NCBI GenBank assembly: GCA_002404155.1
Contig: DHJC01000007.1
Location: 118,592-182,591, forward strand
Length of the DNA: 64,000 nt
Reading direction: 5' to 3'
DNA from: Chloroflexi bacterium UBA4730
GTDB taxonomy: Bacteria; Chloroflexota; Limnocylindria; P2-11E
Shown: piece after piece, positions 35,041-43,354 of the stretch
Layout of the letters: each line of letters begins with the position of its first letter
Position numbering within the stretch: position 1 is the first letter of the stretch
Notes under the pieces: generated by a model
Database searches by the model: none
Seen by the model: the letters and a program-made list of their open reading frames with translations, nothing else
What the model was told of the DNA's origin: nothing
Made by a program: the position numbers and the translations under genes

Positions 35041-36531
35041 ATGCGAGGCAGGAGAGTGACACCCATCCGTAAAGCGGCTGTGAAATGGCTGGCAGCGGCG
35101 GTCGTCGCCGCGGCGTGCTCAGCGCCGTCCCCGGCTGTCGTCCCGACGGCAGCACCGGCCACCCACCAGCTGCAGGTCGTCGTGGCCGGCGCGGACGGCC
35201 CGGTGTCCGGCTTGCGGGTCTGCGCGGTGACCATCGCGGGCGCGCAGTCGTGCGCGCCCACCGGACCCGATGGGGTCGCGACGTTCGACCTCCCCGCGGG
35301 CGCCTACCAGGTCCGCTCAGAGGTCCCGGCGAGCCAGCGACGGGTCGGCGAGCTTGTGGGCGCGGACCTCACCCAGGCCAACGCCTCGGTCCGTCTCGAG
35401 TTCGAGAAGATCCGCCGGATCACCGGCACGATCACCGACACGGCCAAGACGCGCGTCGCGCAGGCACCCGTCTGCGCGAACCCGCTGTCGCTCGCGGCGA
35501 CGGTGTGCGAGAAGAGCAAGTCCGACGGGACCTACGCGATCGACGTGACGCCCGGCCTCTACAAGATGAGCGTCGACGGCGGGCCGGGGCTGCAGCTGCT
35601 CACGCAATGGGCGTACGGACGCCTCGACAGCGGAGAGGCCGACGTGATCGACGTCCGCTCGGCGGACGTGTCGGGCATCGACGTCGAGCTTCGGCCGGGC
35701 GTGACCCTGCAAGGCACGATCACCGCGACGGACGGACACCCGGTGAAGAAGGCGCAGGTCTGCACGCATCCGTTCAGCCAATCGCTGCCGTGGGATTGCG
35801 AGCGCACGAACGATCACGGCCACTACGTCGCGCTCCGTGAGCCAGATACGTATTGGGTCTGGGTCATCCCACCGGACGACGACCCGCTGCTGATGCAGTG
35901 GTTCGATGACGCGCTCGTCGGTGTTGGTGCGTCGTCGGTCGCTCTGGATCGTGACCGCACCATCGATCAGGTGCTCGGTCCGGGGCCGTCCATCGTCGGC
36001 CACGTCACCGATCCCGCCGGAGCACCGGTGTTCCACGCGTTCGTCTGTGTGGACACCCCGTTCCCCACGGGGCGGATCTGCCGCCCGACGGATGCGGCCG
36101 GCGCGTACCGCGTGACCACCCGTCCGGAGACCTATCTCGTCCAGATCATCCCGCCCGACGGCAGCGATCTGCTGCCGCAGTACGTCGGCGGCGGCAGGAC
36201 GTGGATCGACGCGAGCACCGTCACGGTCCGCTCGCAGAACGTGACCGTGGACGTACGGCTCCAGCGGGGCGTCTCGGTCAGCGGCGTCGTGCGCTCTCAG
36301 ACCGGTGTGCCCCTCGAGGGGGCGTCGGTGAACGTCTCCGACGCACAGGGCTTCCTCACCGCGACGTCCACGGACACGTCCGGCGCGTACTCACTCGCCG
36401 TCCCACCCGGTCGGTATACGTTCGACTTCTTCGCGCCCTTCCCGAGCCAGGTCGTGAGCGTCGAGGGTCGTGCGGTGACCGTGGACAAGGCGATGACGCT
36501 GGACGTGACCCTGGCTGACGCGAACCCCTGA
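35041..36531 (+). CDS. Lipoprotein with tandem carboxypeptidase-regulatory-like repeats
   Basis: 496 residues. It has a basic N-terminus, a hydrophobic stretch and a lipobox-like AAAC, so it is probably a lipoprotein. It has about five CarboxypepD_reg/SpaA-like beta-sandwich repeats of about 90 residues (GTITDTAKTRV..., GTITATDGHPVKKA..., GHVTDPAGAPVF..., GVVRSQTGVPLEGA...). Four of them contain a Cys pair about 13 residues apart, for instance VCANPLSLAATVC and VCTHPFSQSLPWDC. The last repeat lacks it. Likely disulfide-stabilised surface modules. Ligand unknown. The 134-nt gap upstream holds nothing recognisable. Confidence 0.75.
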   Translation: MRGRRVTPIRKAAVKWLAAAVVAAACSAPSPAVVPTAAPATHQLQVVVAGADGPVSGLRVCAVTIAGAQSCAPTGPDGVATFDLPAGAYQVRSEVPASQRRVGELVGADLTQANASVRLEFEKIRRITGTITDTAKTRVAQAPVCANPLSLAATVCEKSKSDGTYAIDVTPGLYKMSVDGGPGLQLLTQWAYGRLDSGEADVIDVRSADVSGIDVELRPGVTLQGTITATDGHPVKKAQVCTHPFSQSLPWDCERTNDHGHYVALREPDTYWVWVIPPDDDPLLMQWFDDALVGVGASSVALDRDRTIDQVLGPGPSIVGHVTDPAGAPVFHAFVCVDTPFPTGRICRPTDAAGAYRVTTRPETYLVQIIPPDGSDLLPQYVGGGRTWIDASTVTVRSQNVTVDVRLQRGVSVSGVVRSQTGVPLEGASVNVSDAQGFLTATSTDTSGAYSLAVPPGRYTFDFFAPFPSQVVSVEGRAVTVDKAMTLDVTLADANP

Positions 36532-36538
36532 CCGCGCC

Positions 36539-36544
36539 CATAAT
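36539..36544 (+). promoter_or_regulatory. -10 box (CATAAT) and RBS of sodN
   Basis: CATAAT lies about 30 nt before ATG 36575, and GGGGAGGA lies 8-10 nt before the ATG. Unlike many genes here this one appears to have a normal leader with a strong Shine-Dalgarno, in keeping with high expression. Confidence 0.5.
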
Positions 36545-36574
36545 CCGAGGCACATCCACCGGGGAGGACGACTC

Positions 36575-36985
36575 ATGGACCTGCGCTCACTGATCGCGCC
36601 ACGTCTGGTTGCACACGCGCACTGCGACATCCCGTGCGGCATCTACGACCCGACCGCCGCGAAGGTCGCGGCCGACACCGTCGCGAAGATGGTCGAGAAG
36701 ATCACCGGATCGACCGGCGGTGACGAGGCGAGCCGTAACACGTTCATCCGCTCCGTCGCGGTGAAGGAGGAGCACGCGCAGATCTGCAAGAAGGAGCTGC
36801 TCATCCTCTGGACCGACTATTTCAAGCCGGAGCACCTCGAGAAATACCCGAAGCTCCACGACACGTTCTGGAAGGCCGCGAAGCTCTGCTCGAAGAACAA
36901 GCAGAGCGTCGACGCCAAGGCGGCCGCGGATCTCCAGGCCGCGGTGAAGGAGATCGCCGACATCTTCTGGGCGACCAAGAAGTGA
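36575..36985 (+). CDS. sodN: Nickel superoxide dismutase precursor
   Basis: 136 residues. The nickel hook HCDIPCGIYDP begins at His16, so a 15-residue propeptide must be cut to expose His1. Cys17 and Cys21 become the Ni thiolate ligands Cys2 and Cys6. The remaining four-helix domain has the normal length. It detoxifies superoxide in the cytoplasm. The next gene is its maturation protease, overlapping by 4 nt. Confidence 0.95.
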   Translation: MDLRSLIAPRLVAHAHCDIPCGIYDPTAAKVAADTVAKMVEKITGSTGGDEASRNTFIRSVAVKEEHAQICKKELLILWTDYFKPEHLEKYPKLHDTFWKAAKLCSKNKQSVDAKAAADLQAAVKEIADIFWATKK

Positions 36986-37314
36986 GACCGGCGACCCTGC
37001 TGTTCAGGGTCGCCGTTGCCGGCCGCAGCATGGAGCCGACGCTCGAGGACGGTGATTGGCTGCTCGTCCGGAAGTTGCGCCGCCCGCCGCGGCCGGGCGA
37101 GGTGGTCGTGACGAGCGATCCCCGGGAGCCGGCGCGGCTGCTGGTCAAGCGCGTGCGCGCGGTCGCCGGCGACCGCGTGACCGTGCAGGGGGATCACGCC
37201 GACCCGGCGGAGTCGACCGACTCGCGGCAGTTCGGCCCGATCCCGGGCGCCGCGATCGTCGGCCGGCCGCTCCTGCGTTACGCGCCCCTGCACCGGTTCG
37301 GCCTGGTCCGCTGA
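36982..37314 (+). CDS. sodX: Nickel-type SOD maturation protease (S26 family)
   Basis: 110 residues, a compact signal-peptidase-like protease. Ser16 in AGRSMEPTL and Lys56 in LLVKRVRAV form the Ser-Lys dyad. There is no clear membrane anchor. It trims the SodN propeptide. The GTG start overlaps sodN (GTGA), and its stop overlaps the next ATG. Confidence 0.9.
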   Translation: MRPATLLFRVAVAGRSMEPTLEDGDWLLVRKLRRPPRPGEVVVTSDPREPARLLVKRVRAVAGDRVTVQGDHADPAESTDSRQFGPIPGAAIVGRPLLRYAPLHRFGLVR

Positions 37315-37547
37315 TGGTTGATGTCAGCTGCGCGCGTTGCGGCAACACTCGCGAGGGTGCGGGCAAGACCGGGCTGCCCGGCGCCCTCGGTGAGGAGATC
37401 GAGCAGCGGGTCTGCGCCGAGTGCTGGAAGGAGTGGCTCGCGACGCAGATCCGGGTCATCAACCATTACTCGCTGCGCCCGGCGCTCCGCGAGGATCGCG
37501 AGAAGCTGTATGCGTACACCCGCGAGTTCCTGAATCTCTCGACGTAA
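37314..37547 (+). CDS. YggX-like Fe(II)-trafficking protein with added zinc ribbon
   Basis: 77 residues. GLPGALGEEIEQRVCAECWKEW and the following NHYSLRP..REKLYAY-type helix match the Fe(2+)-trafficking/oxidative damage protection family (YggX). Extra CxxC pairs near the N-terminus (CARCGN) and at CAEC could bind a metal. YggX proteins protect Fe-S enzymes from oxidants. Co-transcription with sodN-sodX fits an oxidative stress unit. Confidence 0.75.
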   Translation: MVDVSCARCGNTREGAGKTGLPGALGEEIEQRVCAECWKEWLATQIRVINHYSLRPALREDREKLYAYTREFLNLST

Positions 37548-37580
37548 TATCACGCGGTCGAGAAGGAATGGCTCTGGTGG

Positions 37581-39080
37581 ATGGTCAACGCGTTCGCCGA
37601 CCCGGTCGTCGTGACCGGCGAGCAGAACGAGCTCGTGCTCGCGAACCACAGCGCCGAGCGGCTCTTCAAGAGCGGTAAGGACGACGGCCCCGGCAAGGCC
37701 CGCGCGATCTCGATGAATAGTGCCCTGTTCACCGCGGGCCTCTCGACCTGGAACCTGCAGCGCGCGAGCGAACCCACCCGTGAGCTGACGCTCGTCGACC
37801 CGATCGAGGGCGATGAGCTGATCTTCGAGGTCATCTCGACAGCGGCGACGAACTACCGTGTCGGCGCGAAGGGCACCGTCTCCGTGCTGAAGAACGTCAC
37901 CGAGCTCCGGCACGTGACCCAGGAGCTCTCCGCGAACATCCAGCGGCTCGAGTCCGTCGACCAGGAGATCCGCCTGGAGCGCGACCGCCTCGACCTCGTG
38001 CTCCGGAATGTGCCCGACCCGATCATCGTGGTCGATAACATGAACGAGATCGTCAGCATGAATGCGGCGGCCGAGCGCCTGTTCAAGCCCCCCCGCGACC
38101 CGCTCATCCAGTCCCGCCAGGCCCAGGTCGCGACGCGCAATGACGCGAAGTTCACGACGTTCCTCGCCCGGCTGTCGCTCGACCCGGCGCCCCACCGGAG
38201 CGGCGAGCTCCGACTGACCGACGTGGATACCGGCGAGGATCTTGACATGCAGGTCACCGCCAACGAGGTCCGCGACCCGGTCGGGGCGAGGGTGGCGACC
38301 GTCTCGGTCATGCAGGACGTCGGTCGCCTGCGGGAGCTCGAGCGCCGCCGGCTGGAGCAGGCGCTCTTCGATTCCGAGAAGCTCGCGGCGACCGGGCGGC
38401 TCGCCGCGTCGATCGCACACGAGATCAACAATCCGCTCGAGGCGATCCAGAACGCCCTGTATCTCCTGGTGAAGCGCATCCCCGAGGCCGACCCGAACGC
38501 GAAGTTCCTGGCCATCGCGATGAAGGAGACCGAGCGGATGAGCCGGATCCTTCGCCAGATGCTTGGCTTCTACCGGCCGGTCGCAGACCTCGCGCCCACG
38601 GACCTCAACGCCCTCATCGACGAGGCCGAGTCGCTCGTCGCGAAGCGTCTGCGCGAGCGCAACGTGAAGGTGGAGAAGCAGCTCCAGCCCGACCTGCCGA
38701 AGATCATGGCGTCGGCCGACCAGATCAAGCAGGTGATCCTGAACCTCGTCCTGAACGCGGCCGAAGCGATGCCGAAGGGGGGACTCATCACCGTCTCGAC
38801 CGAATCGCATCGCGACGCCGCGTCGGGCTTCATCCGGACGGAGGCGGTCCGCATGCAGGTCGCCGACACCGGGCCGGGGATCGCCGAGGAATACGTGCCG
38901 CATATCTTCGAGCCGTTCTTCTCGACGAAGCGCGAGAAGGGCACCGGGCTCGGGCTCTGGGTGAGCCTCGGCATCGCGCAGAGCCACGGGGGCCGGCTGC
39001 AAGTGCGCAACCGGCCGGGCGGCGGCACGGTGTTCAGCATGACCCTGCCCATCGGAGGTCCACCCGCCGATGCCGCCTAG
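37581..39080 (+). CDS. PAS-domain sensor histidine kinase
   Basis: 499 residues, soluble. It has two PAS-like domains (about 1-115 and 130-240: ADPVVVTGEQNELVLANHSAERLF and VPDPIIVVDNMNEIVSMNAAAERLF), then HisKA with H280 in SIAHEINNPLEAIQNAL. The HATPase domain has NLVLNAAEAM, ADTGPGI, EPFFSTKREKGTGLGL. The in-frame stop TAA at 37545 lies 36 nt upstream, so ATG 37581 is the first possible start, although the bases between read as protein-like (VEKEWLWW). It overlaps the next gene by 11 nt. Confidence 0.9.
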   Translation: MVNAFADPVVVTGEQNELVLANHSAERLFKSGKDDGPGKARAISMNSALFTAGLSTWNLQRASEPTRELTLVDPIEGDELIFEVISTAATNYRVGAKGTVSVLKNVTELRHVTQELSANIQRLESVDQEIRLERDRLDLVLRNVPDPIIVVDNMNEIVSMNAAAERLFKPPRDPLIQSRQAQVATRNDAKFTTFLARLSLDPAPHRSGELRLTDVDTGEDLDMQVTANEVRDPVGARVATVSVMQDVGRLRELERRRLEQALFDSEKLAATGRLAASIAHEINNPLEAIQNALYLLVKRIPEADPNAKFLAIAMKETERMSRILRQMLGFYRPVADLAPTDLNALIDEAESLVAKRLRERNVKVEKQLQPDLPKIMASADQIKQVILNLVLNAAEAMPKGGLITVSTESHRDAASGFIRTEAVRMQVADTGPGIAEEYVPHIFEPFFSTKREKGTGLGLWVSLGIAQSHGGRLQVRNRPGGGTVFSMTLPIGGPPADAA

Positions 39081-40365
39081 GGTGCTCATCGTCGACGACG
39101 AGGAGAGCGTCACCATCACGATGGCCGCGATCCTCGAGATGGATGGCTACAGCGTCGCGACCGCATTGCGCGGGGACGATGCGCTCTCGCAGATCGCCAA
39201 AGAGGAATTCGACCTCGTGCTGACAGACCTCCGGCTGGACGACTTCGACGGGATGGACGTCCTCGCCGCGGCCCGCCGGAGGTCGCCGAACACCGTCGGG
39301 ATCGTCCTCACCGGCTACGCCTCGCTCGAATCAGCGGTGACGGCGCTGCGCGAGGGTGCCTACGACTACATGCTCAAGCCCGCGGACGTCGAAGAGCTGC
39401 GCGCGACGGTCGCGCGTGGGCTGGAACGGCGGAAGCTCGGGCAGCAGCTGCGGGAGCGGGTCGCCGATCTCGAGGCCGCCAACCGGACGATCAATCAGCT
39501 CAACGAAGGGCTGCAGGATCGCGTCGCGCAGGCGACCGCCGATTTGCAGGCACACGTGCATGAGCTCGATGAGGCGCGCGAAGCGCTGCAGACGAGCTAC
39601 GAACAGCTGCAGGAGCTGGACAAGCTCAAGTCCCAGTTCCTCTCGATCGCGTCGCACGAGCTCAAGACCCCGATCACCGCGATGTCCGGCTTCGTCCAGA
39701 TCGCCGTCCGCCGCATCAAGCGGCGTCTCGGCGCCGGCCGGCCGACCGAGGCCGACTGGAAGAAGGAAGAGGAGACGCTCCTCGAGCAGCTCGAGGTCGT
39801 CCAGCGGCAGACGGCCAAGCTCGCGCGCCTCGTCGACGAGCTCCTCGATGTGTCCCGGATCGAATCGGGCCGGCTCGAGCTTCAGGTGGCGGACGTCGAT
39901 CTGCCGGAATTGATCGCCGAGGTCATGCGACGCCATGAGCTCATCGCGACGAGGCACCAGCTTCGGCTCCATTACGATCCCGATCAGACGCTGGGCGTAC
40001 GTGGTGATCGTGATCACCTGGAGCAGGCGCTCAACAACCTCGTCGGAAACGCGATGAAGTACTCGCCTGAGGGTGGCGCGATCGACGTGACCGTCGCGCG
40101 TGCGGGCGAGCAGGAGGTCGAGTTCTCCGTGGGCGACCATGGGATCGGGATCCGCCCGGCCGAGCTCGCCCGCGTGTTCGGCCTGTTCTACCGATCGCCT
40201 GACCGGCTCGCACGCGACGTCGGCGGCATGGGGCTCGGTCTGTTCATCACGAAGGAGATCGTGGACCGGCACAACGGCCGCATCTGGGCCGAGAGCGAAG
40301 TGGGGCAGGGGACGACGTTCCACGTCGCGCTGCCGGCGACCGTCGCGGCCGCGGTCGAGGCATAG
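39070..40365 (+). CDS. Response regulator-histidine kinase hybrid (REC-coiled coil-HK)
   Basis: 431 residues. An N-terminal receiver has the phospho-acceptor D53 (LVLTDLRL), the acidic pair DDEE and the Lys in MLKPAD. A coiled coil (about 120-190) leads to HisKA with H196 in ASHELKTPITAM and a HATPase domain (NNLVGNAMKYS, VGDHGIGI, GMGLGLFITKEI). There is no membrane segment and no output domain. With the upstream kinase it suggests a two-kinase relay: the first kinase phosphorylates the receiver, which tunes the second kinase. The final target is elsewhere. Confidence 0.9.
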   Translation: MPPRVLIVDDEESVTITMAAILEMDGYSVATALRGDDALSQIAKEEFDLVLTDLRLDDFDGMDVLAAARRRSPNTVGIVLTGYASLESAVTALREGAYDYMLKPADVEELRATVARGLERRKLGQQLRERVADLEAANRTINQLNEGLQDRVAQATADLQAHVHELDEAREALQTSYEQLQELDKLKSQFLSIASHELKTPITAMSGFVQIAVRRIKRRLGAGRPTEADWKKEEETLLEQLEVVQRQTAKLARLVDELLDVSRIESGRLELQVADVDLPELIAEVMRRHELIATRHQLRLHYDPDQTLGVRGDRDHLEQALNNLVGNAMKYSPEGGAIDVTVARAGEQEVEFSVGDHGIGIRPAELARVFGLFYRSPDRLARDVGGMGLGLFITKEIVDRHNGRIWAESEVGQGTTFHVALPATVAAAVEA

Positions 40366-40384
40366 CCTCCTAGGTTACTGACTG

Positions 40385-40460
40385 TCGGGGTGCCGGGATT
40401 TGAACCCGGGATCTCCAGTCCCCCAGACTGGTGCCTTGAACCGGGCTAGGCCACACCCCG
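40385..40460 (-). tRNA. tRNA-Pro (anticodon GGG)
   Basis: 76 nt on the minus strand. Acceptor CGGGGTG/CACCCCG, D arm GCCT/AGGC, anticodon arm CCAGT-CTGGGGG-ACTGG (anticodon GGG), T arm CCGGG-TTCAAAT-CCCGG, discriminator A. CCA is not encoded. It reads CCC/CCU. Confidence 0.95.
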
Positions 40461-40485
40461 TCGGAATTCGGTCAGTGTAGCGACG

Positions 40486-41139
40486 ATGGCGGTGCGCGAT
40501 CCGATGGACGTGGCGACGCTGAAGCGACTCCATTCGCGGATCCGCGCGTGCACGAAGTGCGTCGCTGCGGGCTACCTCGCGCAGGCCGTGCCGGTCGTTG
40601 CCGGCCGCATCACCGACCGCGTGATGATCGTCGGCCAGGCGCCGGGCATCGTCGAGCTCACGACGCGCATGCCGTTCAGTGGCCGAGCGGGTGCGGAGCT
40701 ACGCCGCTGGCTCGCGCGCGCAGGGATCTCCGAGGAGCAGCTCGCGTATCGCACGTCGATCACGAAGTGCTTCCCGGGCAAGGCGCCGACCGGCGCGGGC
40801 GATCGGCGCCCTTCACCGGCCGAGATCGCGCTCTGCGCTCCCTGGCTCGAAGCCGAACTCGCGTGCGTGCGGCCCGAGATCATCCTGCTCGTCGGCGCGC
40901 TCGCCATCGCGCGGCTGTGGGGGCCGGGCGCGCTCGGCGAAGTCGTCGGCCGCTCCAGGCGCAGCCCTGAGCTGAACGACGCGCTCCTCATCCCGCTCCC
41001 GCACCCGAGCGGCGCGTCCCGGTGGCTCAACGATGACGCGAACCGCGGCCGACTTCATCGGGCCCTTCGGCTCCTCGGCAGGGCGTGGCAAGCCTTGCCT
41101 TCCCTTGACGCTGCAGGTAAAGTGCACTCACGCAGGTGA
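40486..41139 (+). CDS. Uracil-DNA glycosylase, family 4
   Basis: 217 residues. The Fe-S type family-4 layout is seen: C22xxC25 near the N-terminus, the active-site GQAPG region (IVGQAPGIVE, where the family has GEAPG), two further cysteines (ITKCFPG, IALCAPW), and the PLPHPSGASRWLN motif with the conserved His. It removes uracil from DNA. The ATG at 40486 is preceded by CAGTGT ending 7 nt upstream, a weak -10 candidate. Confidence 0.88.
   Translation: MAVRDPMDVATLKRLHSRIRACTKCVAAGYLAQAVPVVAGRITDRVMIVGQAPGIVELTTRMPFSGRAGAELRRWLARAGISEEQLAYRTSITKCFPGKAPTGAGDRRPSPAEIALCAPWLEAELACVRPEIILLVGALAIARLWGPGALGEVVGRSRRSPELNDALLIPLPHPSGASRWLNDDANRGRLHRALRLLGRAWQALPSLDAAGKVHSRR
41095..41123 (+). promoter_or_regulatory. 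Promoter TTGCCT-17 nt-TAAAGT
   Basis: -35 TTGCCT (41095-41100) and -10 TAAAGT (41118-41123) with 17-nt spacing lie before the small HTH gene, inside the 3' end of the UDG gene. A leader of about 40 nt with GGAGGTG follows, so this gene has a conventional promoter and RBS. Confidence 0.5.
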
Positions 41140-41171
41140 TGCTCATAGCAGCTATCTCCGCAGGAGGTGCA

Positions 41172-41420
41172 GTGACCGCATTGTCGGCCCGGGAAAACCA
41201 AAACGAGTTCCTCACGACCGACGAGGTGGCCAAGCGCCTGCGTGTCCACCCCACGACCATCTTGCGCCGCCTTGGCGCAGTGGACGACGCGGACCCGGAG
41301 CGGATCCCCGCAGTCCGGGTCGGTCGGGTCTGGCGCATCCCGCGTCGCGAATTCGAGGAATGGCTCGCTCGCTCCAGCCAGGCCGGTCGCATGACCGGGC
41401 GGCAGCGACGGCTGTTCTGA
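41172..41420 (+). CDS. Small HTH (excisionase/MerR-like) DNA-binding protein
   Basis: 82 residues from GTG 41172, which has the RBS GGAGGTG 6 nt upstream. The longer GTG start at 41136 lacks an RBS. FLTTDEVAKRLRVHPTTILRRLGAV plus the wing VRVGRVWRIPRREFEEWLARS is the HTH_17 winged-helix form. Proteins like this are free-standing regulators in Chloroflexota as well as phage excisionases. No integrase is adjacent. It is followed by a tiny lysine-rich gene. Confidence 0.8.
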   Translation: MTALSARENQNEFLTTDEVAKRLRVHPTTILRRLGAVDDADPERIPAVRVGRVWRIPRREFEEWLARSSQAGRMTGRQRRLF

Positions 41421-41465
41421 TCGCAGGACGCGCCGATCATTTTTCGAGGAAGGGAGGTGACCTAA

Positions 41466-41525
41466 ATGCCCGCAAAGAAGAAGGCTGCCAAGAAGACATC
41501 GAAGAAGAAGGCGAAGAAGAAGTAG
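41466..41525 (+). CDS. 19-residue lysine-rich peptide, histone-tail-like
   Basis: MPAKKKAAKKTSKKKAKKK, 11 of 19 residues Lys. The upstream AAGGGAGGTGACCT is an almost perfect complement of the 16S 3' end, spaced 4-8 nt from the ATG. It is one of the strongest ribosome binding sites in the window. It looks like a free AAKK histone H1-like tail and could bind DNA or RNA. It lies 45 nt after the HTH gene and before a GC hairpin. Confidence 0.6.
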   Translation: MPAKKKAAKKTSKKKAKKK

Positions 41526-41544
41526 CTCTGATCTCGTGACGGCG

Positions 41545-41564
41545 GCGCCGCGGGCGGGCGGCGC
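41545..41564 (+). terminator. GC hairpin after the lysine-rich peptide gene
   Basis: GCGCCGC (41545-41551) pairs with GCGGCGC (41558-41564) around a 6-nt loop. The T-content after it is low (GACTTTCG), so it is a weak terminator candidate. Confidence 0.4.
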
Positions 41565-41648
41565 TGGCCTGACTTTCGTACTGGCCCTTCGGTCAGGACG
41601 GGTAACGATCCGATAACGGCGTGCGCCTGGGCCCCGTTGGGCCTTGTG

Positions 41649-43301
41649 ATGAGGAAAGCACTCACCTTCGCGACGCTTGCCCTGCTCCTAACGCTATCGA
41701 ACATGGGCCTGAGCGCCCGCTCCGCGGACGCCGTCTTCTCCATGAACGCGCAGGCCACGCAGTCCGCTGTGCAAGCGGACATGCTGCAGACCCTCAATGA
41801 CCACCGCTCTGCGGTGGGTGCGCCGACGATCGGCGCCGACGCGCGCGTGAGCGCCGCGGCGCAGAACCACGCGAACTACAGCTCAGCCAACGGGTACATG
41901 GGGCACTACGAGACCAGCGGTCTGCCGTACTACACGGGTTACGCGCCGCACGATCGGCTCGTCGCCGCGGGCTGGTCGACGTCATTCGTGAGCGAGGTCG
42001 CGACGGGCGGCGGGAGCGCCGTCGCTGGCGTGAACCAGCTGTGGGACGCGCCGTACCACCGGCTGGGCATGATGCACCCGAACTCGGTATCGGCCGGCTG
42101 GGGCTACGCGACGATCGGCAGTCGCGGCTCCACCGTCGGCGACTTCGTCTACGACTTCAGCCAGCGTCCGGTGAACTATGTGCGCTCGCCCGCGGGCGGC
42201 CAATCGGGGATCCCGACCAGCTGGGGCGGTGGCGAGTCGCCGAACCCCCTGCCAGCCGGCGTGTCCGGTCCGGTGGGCTACCCGATCATGGTCGTGTACT
42301 CGGCAGGCCAGAGCGTCACGATGCGCGCGGCGGAGGTCGTCGCGCCGGACGGCTCACGGCTCCCGATCTACTACGCCCAGCAGCAGTTCGAAAACGACTA
42401 CCAGGTCATCATCCCGCAGAAGCCGCTCGCGGCCGGGACGACGTACCACGTGCGCTTCGACATCAACGTGAACAGCGTGATGACGACGAACGAGTGGGAC
42501 TTTACGACGGCCGGCGGATCGGTCACCCCGCCCGCTCCGACGCCGAGCTTCCACGCCGCATTCCTGAACGAGAGCGCGTGGCCGACGCTCGCCGCGGGCA
42601 CGTCGACGTCAGTCACGGTGCGGTTCCAGAACAGCGGAACCGCCACGTGGCAGAAGGGCGTCGCCGGGACGCAGGCCAACCTCGGCCTCAACGGCGACAC
42701 GGTCGCCTTCGCGAATCTCGGCATGAATGACGGCTGGCTCTCCGCGAATCGCCTCGCGACGACCACCGAGAGCTCCGTCGCGCCAGGGCAGACCGGCACA
42801 TTCACGTTCAACGTGCGTGCGCCCTCGATGCCCGGCACGTATCGCCTACCGCTCCGTCCAGTGATCGATGGGGTCACGTGGATGGAGGACTCGGGTGTGT
42901 TCATGGTCATCGTGAGCACCACCAGCTACCACAGCCACTGGGCCTCGCAGTCCGCATATCCGACGCTCAGGGTCGGTCAGACGAGCGCACCGCTCACGAT
43001 CTCCTTCACGAACACCGGCTCGAGCCCGTGGGTGAAGGGCGTCCTCGGGCAGGAAGCGCGTCTCGGCATCAATCTGGATGACGTCACGTGGGCGTCGCTT
43101 GGCGTGAACTGGCCCGTCCAGAGCCGCGTCGCGGCGCAGACCGAAGCAACGGTCGCGACGGGTCAGACCGCGACGTTCACGTTCCAGGTGAAGGCGCCCG
43201 CGACGCCAGGGGTGTACTCGATCCACCTGCGGCCCGTCATCGACGGAACGACGTGGATGGAAGACGACGGCGTCTTCCTGATCATCACTGTGACGCCCTA
43301 G
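41649..43301 (+). CDS. Secreted CAP/SCP-domain protein with two NBR1-like Ig domains
   Basis: About 550 residues. A signal peptide (KALTFATLALLLTLSNMGLSARSADA) is followed by a CAP domain (LNDHRSAVGAPTIGADARVSAAAQNHANY, MGHYE, HRLGMMHP). A linker domain then leads to two tandem about 115-residue Ig-like repeats of the NBR1 type (ESAWPTLAAGTSTSVTVRF...GVTWMEDSGVF and AYPTLRVGQTSAPLTISF...GTTWMEDDGVF). The secreted function is unknown. The TAG stop (43299-43301) uses the first two bases of the adjacent inverted-repeat element, so the original C-terminus may have been longer. Confidence 0.85.
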   Translation: MRKALTFATLALLLTLSNMGLSARSADAVFSMNAQATQSAVQADMLQTLNDHRSAVGAPTIGADARVSAAAQNHANYSSANGYMGHYETSGLPYYTGYAPHDRLVAAGWSTSFVSEVATGGGSAVAGVNQLWDAPYHRLGMMHPNSVSAGWGYATIGSRGSTVGDFVYDFSQRPVNYVRSPAGGQSGIPTSWGGGESPNPLPAGVSGPVGYPIMVVYSAGQSVTMRAAEVVAPDGSRLPIYYAQQQFENDYQVIIPQKPLAAGTTYHVRFDINVNSVMTTNEWDFTTAGGSVTPPAPTPSFHAAFLNESAWPTLAAGTSTSVTVRFQNSGTATWQKGVAGTQANLGLNGDTVAFANLGMNDGWLSANRLATTTESSVAPGQTGTFTFNVRAPSMPGTYRLPLRPVIDGVTWMEDSGVFMVIVSTTSYHSHWASQSAYPTLRVGQTSAPLTISFTNTGSSPWVKGVLGQEARLGINLDDVTWASLGVNWPVQSRVAAQTEATVATGQTATFTFQVKAPATPGVYSIHLRPVIDGTTWMEDDGVFLIITVTP

Positions 43302-43335
43302 GTGTGATTCGCACCGGTTTCTGAGACTGCCGCCG
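43300..43335 (+). repeat. Left terminal inverted repeat (36 bp)
   Basis: It begins AGGTGTGATTCGCACC and contains stop codons in several frames. It gives the stop of the CAP-domain gene. Confidence 0.9.
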
Positions 43336-43354
43336 GCGGCTACTGTCGCCGGCC

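Noticed and set aside
41105..41123. TTGACG -35 with TAAAGT -10, 7 nt apart
   Set aside because: Spacing far too short. TTGCCT at 41095 gives the proper 17 nt. A similar TTGACC-7-GACACT before 55316 was treated as coincidence.
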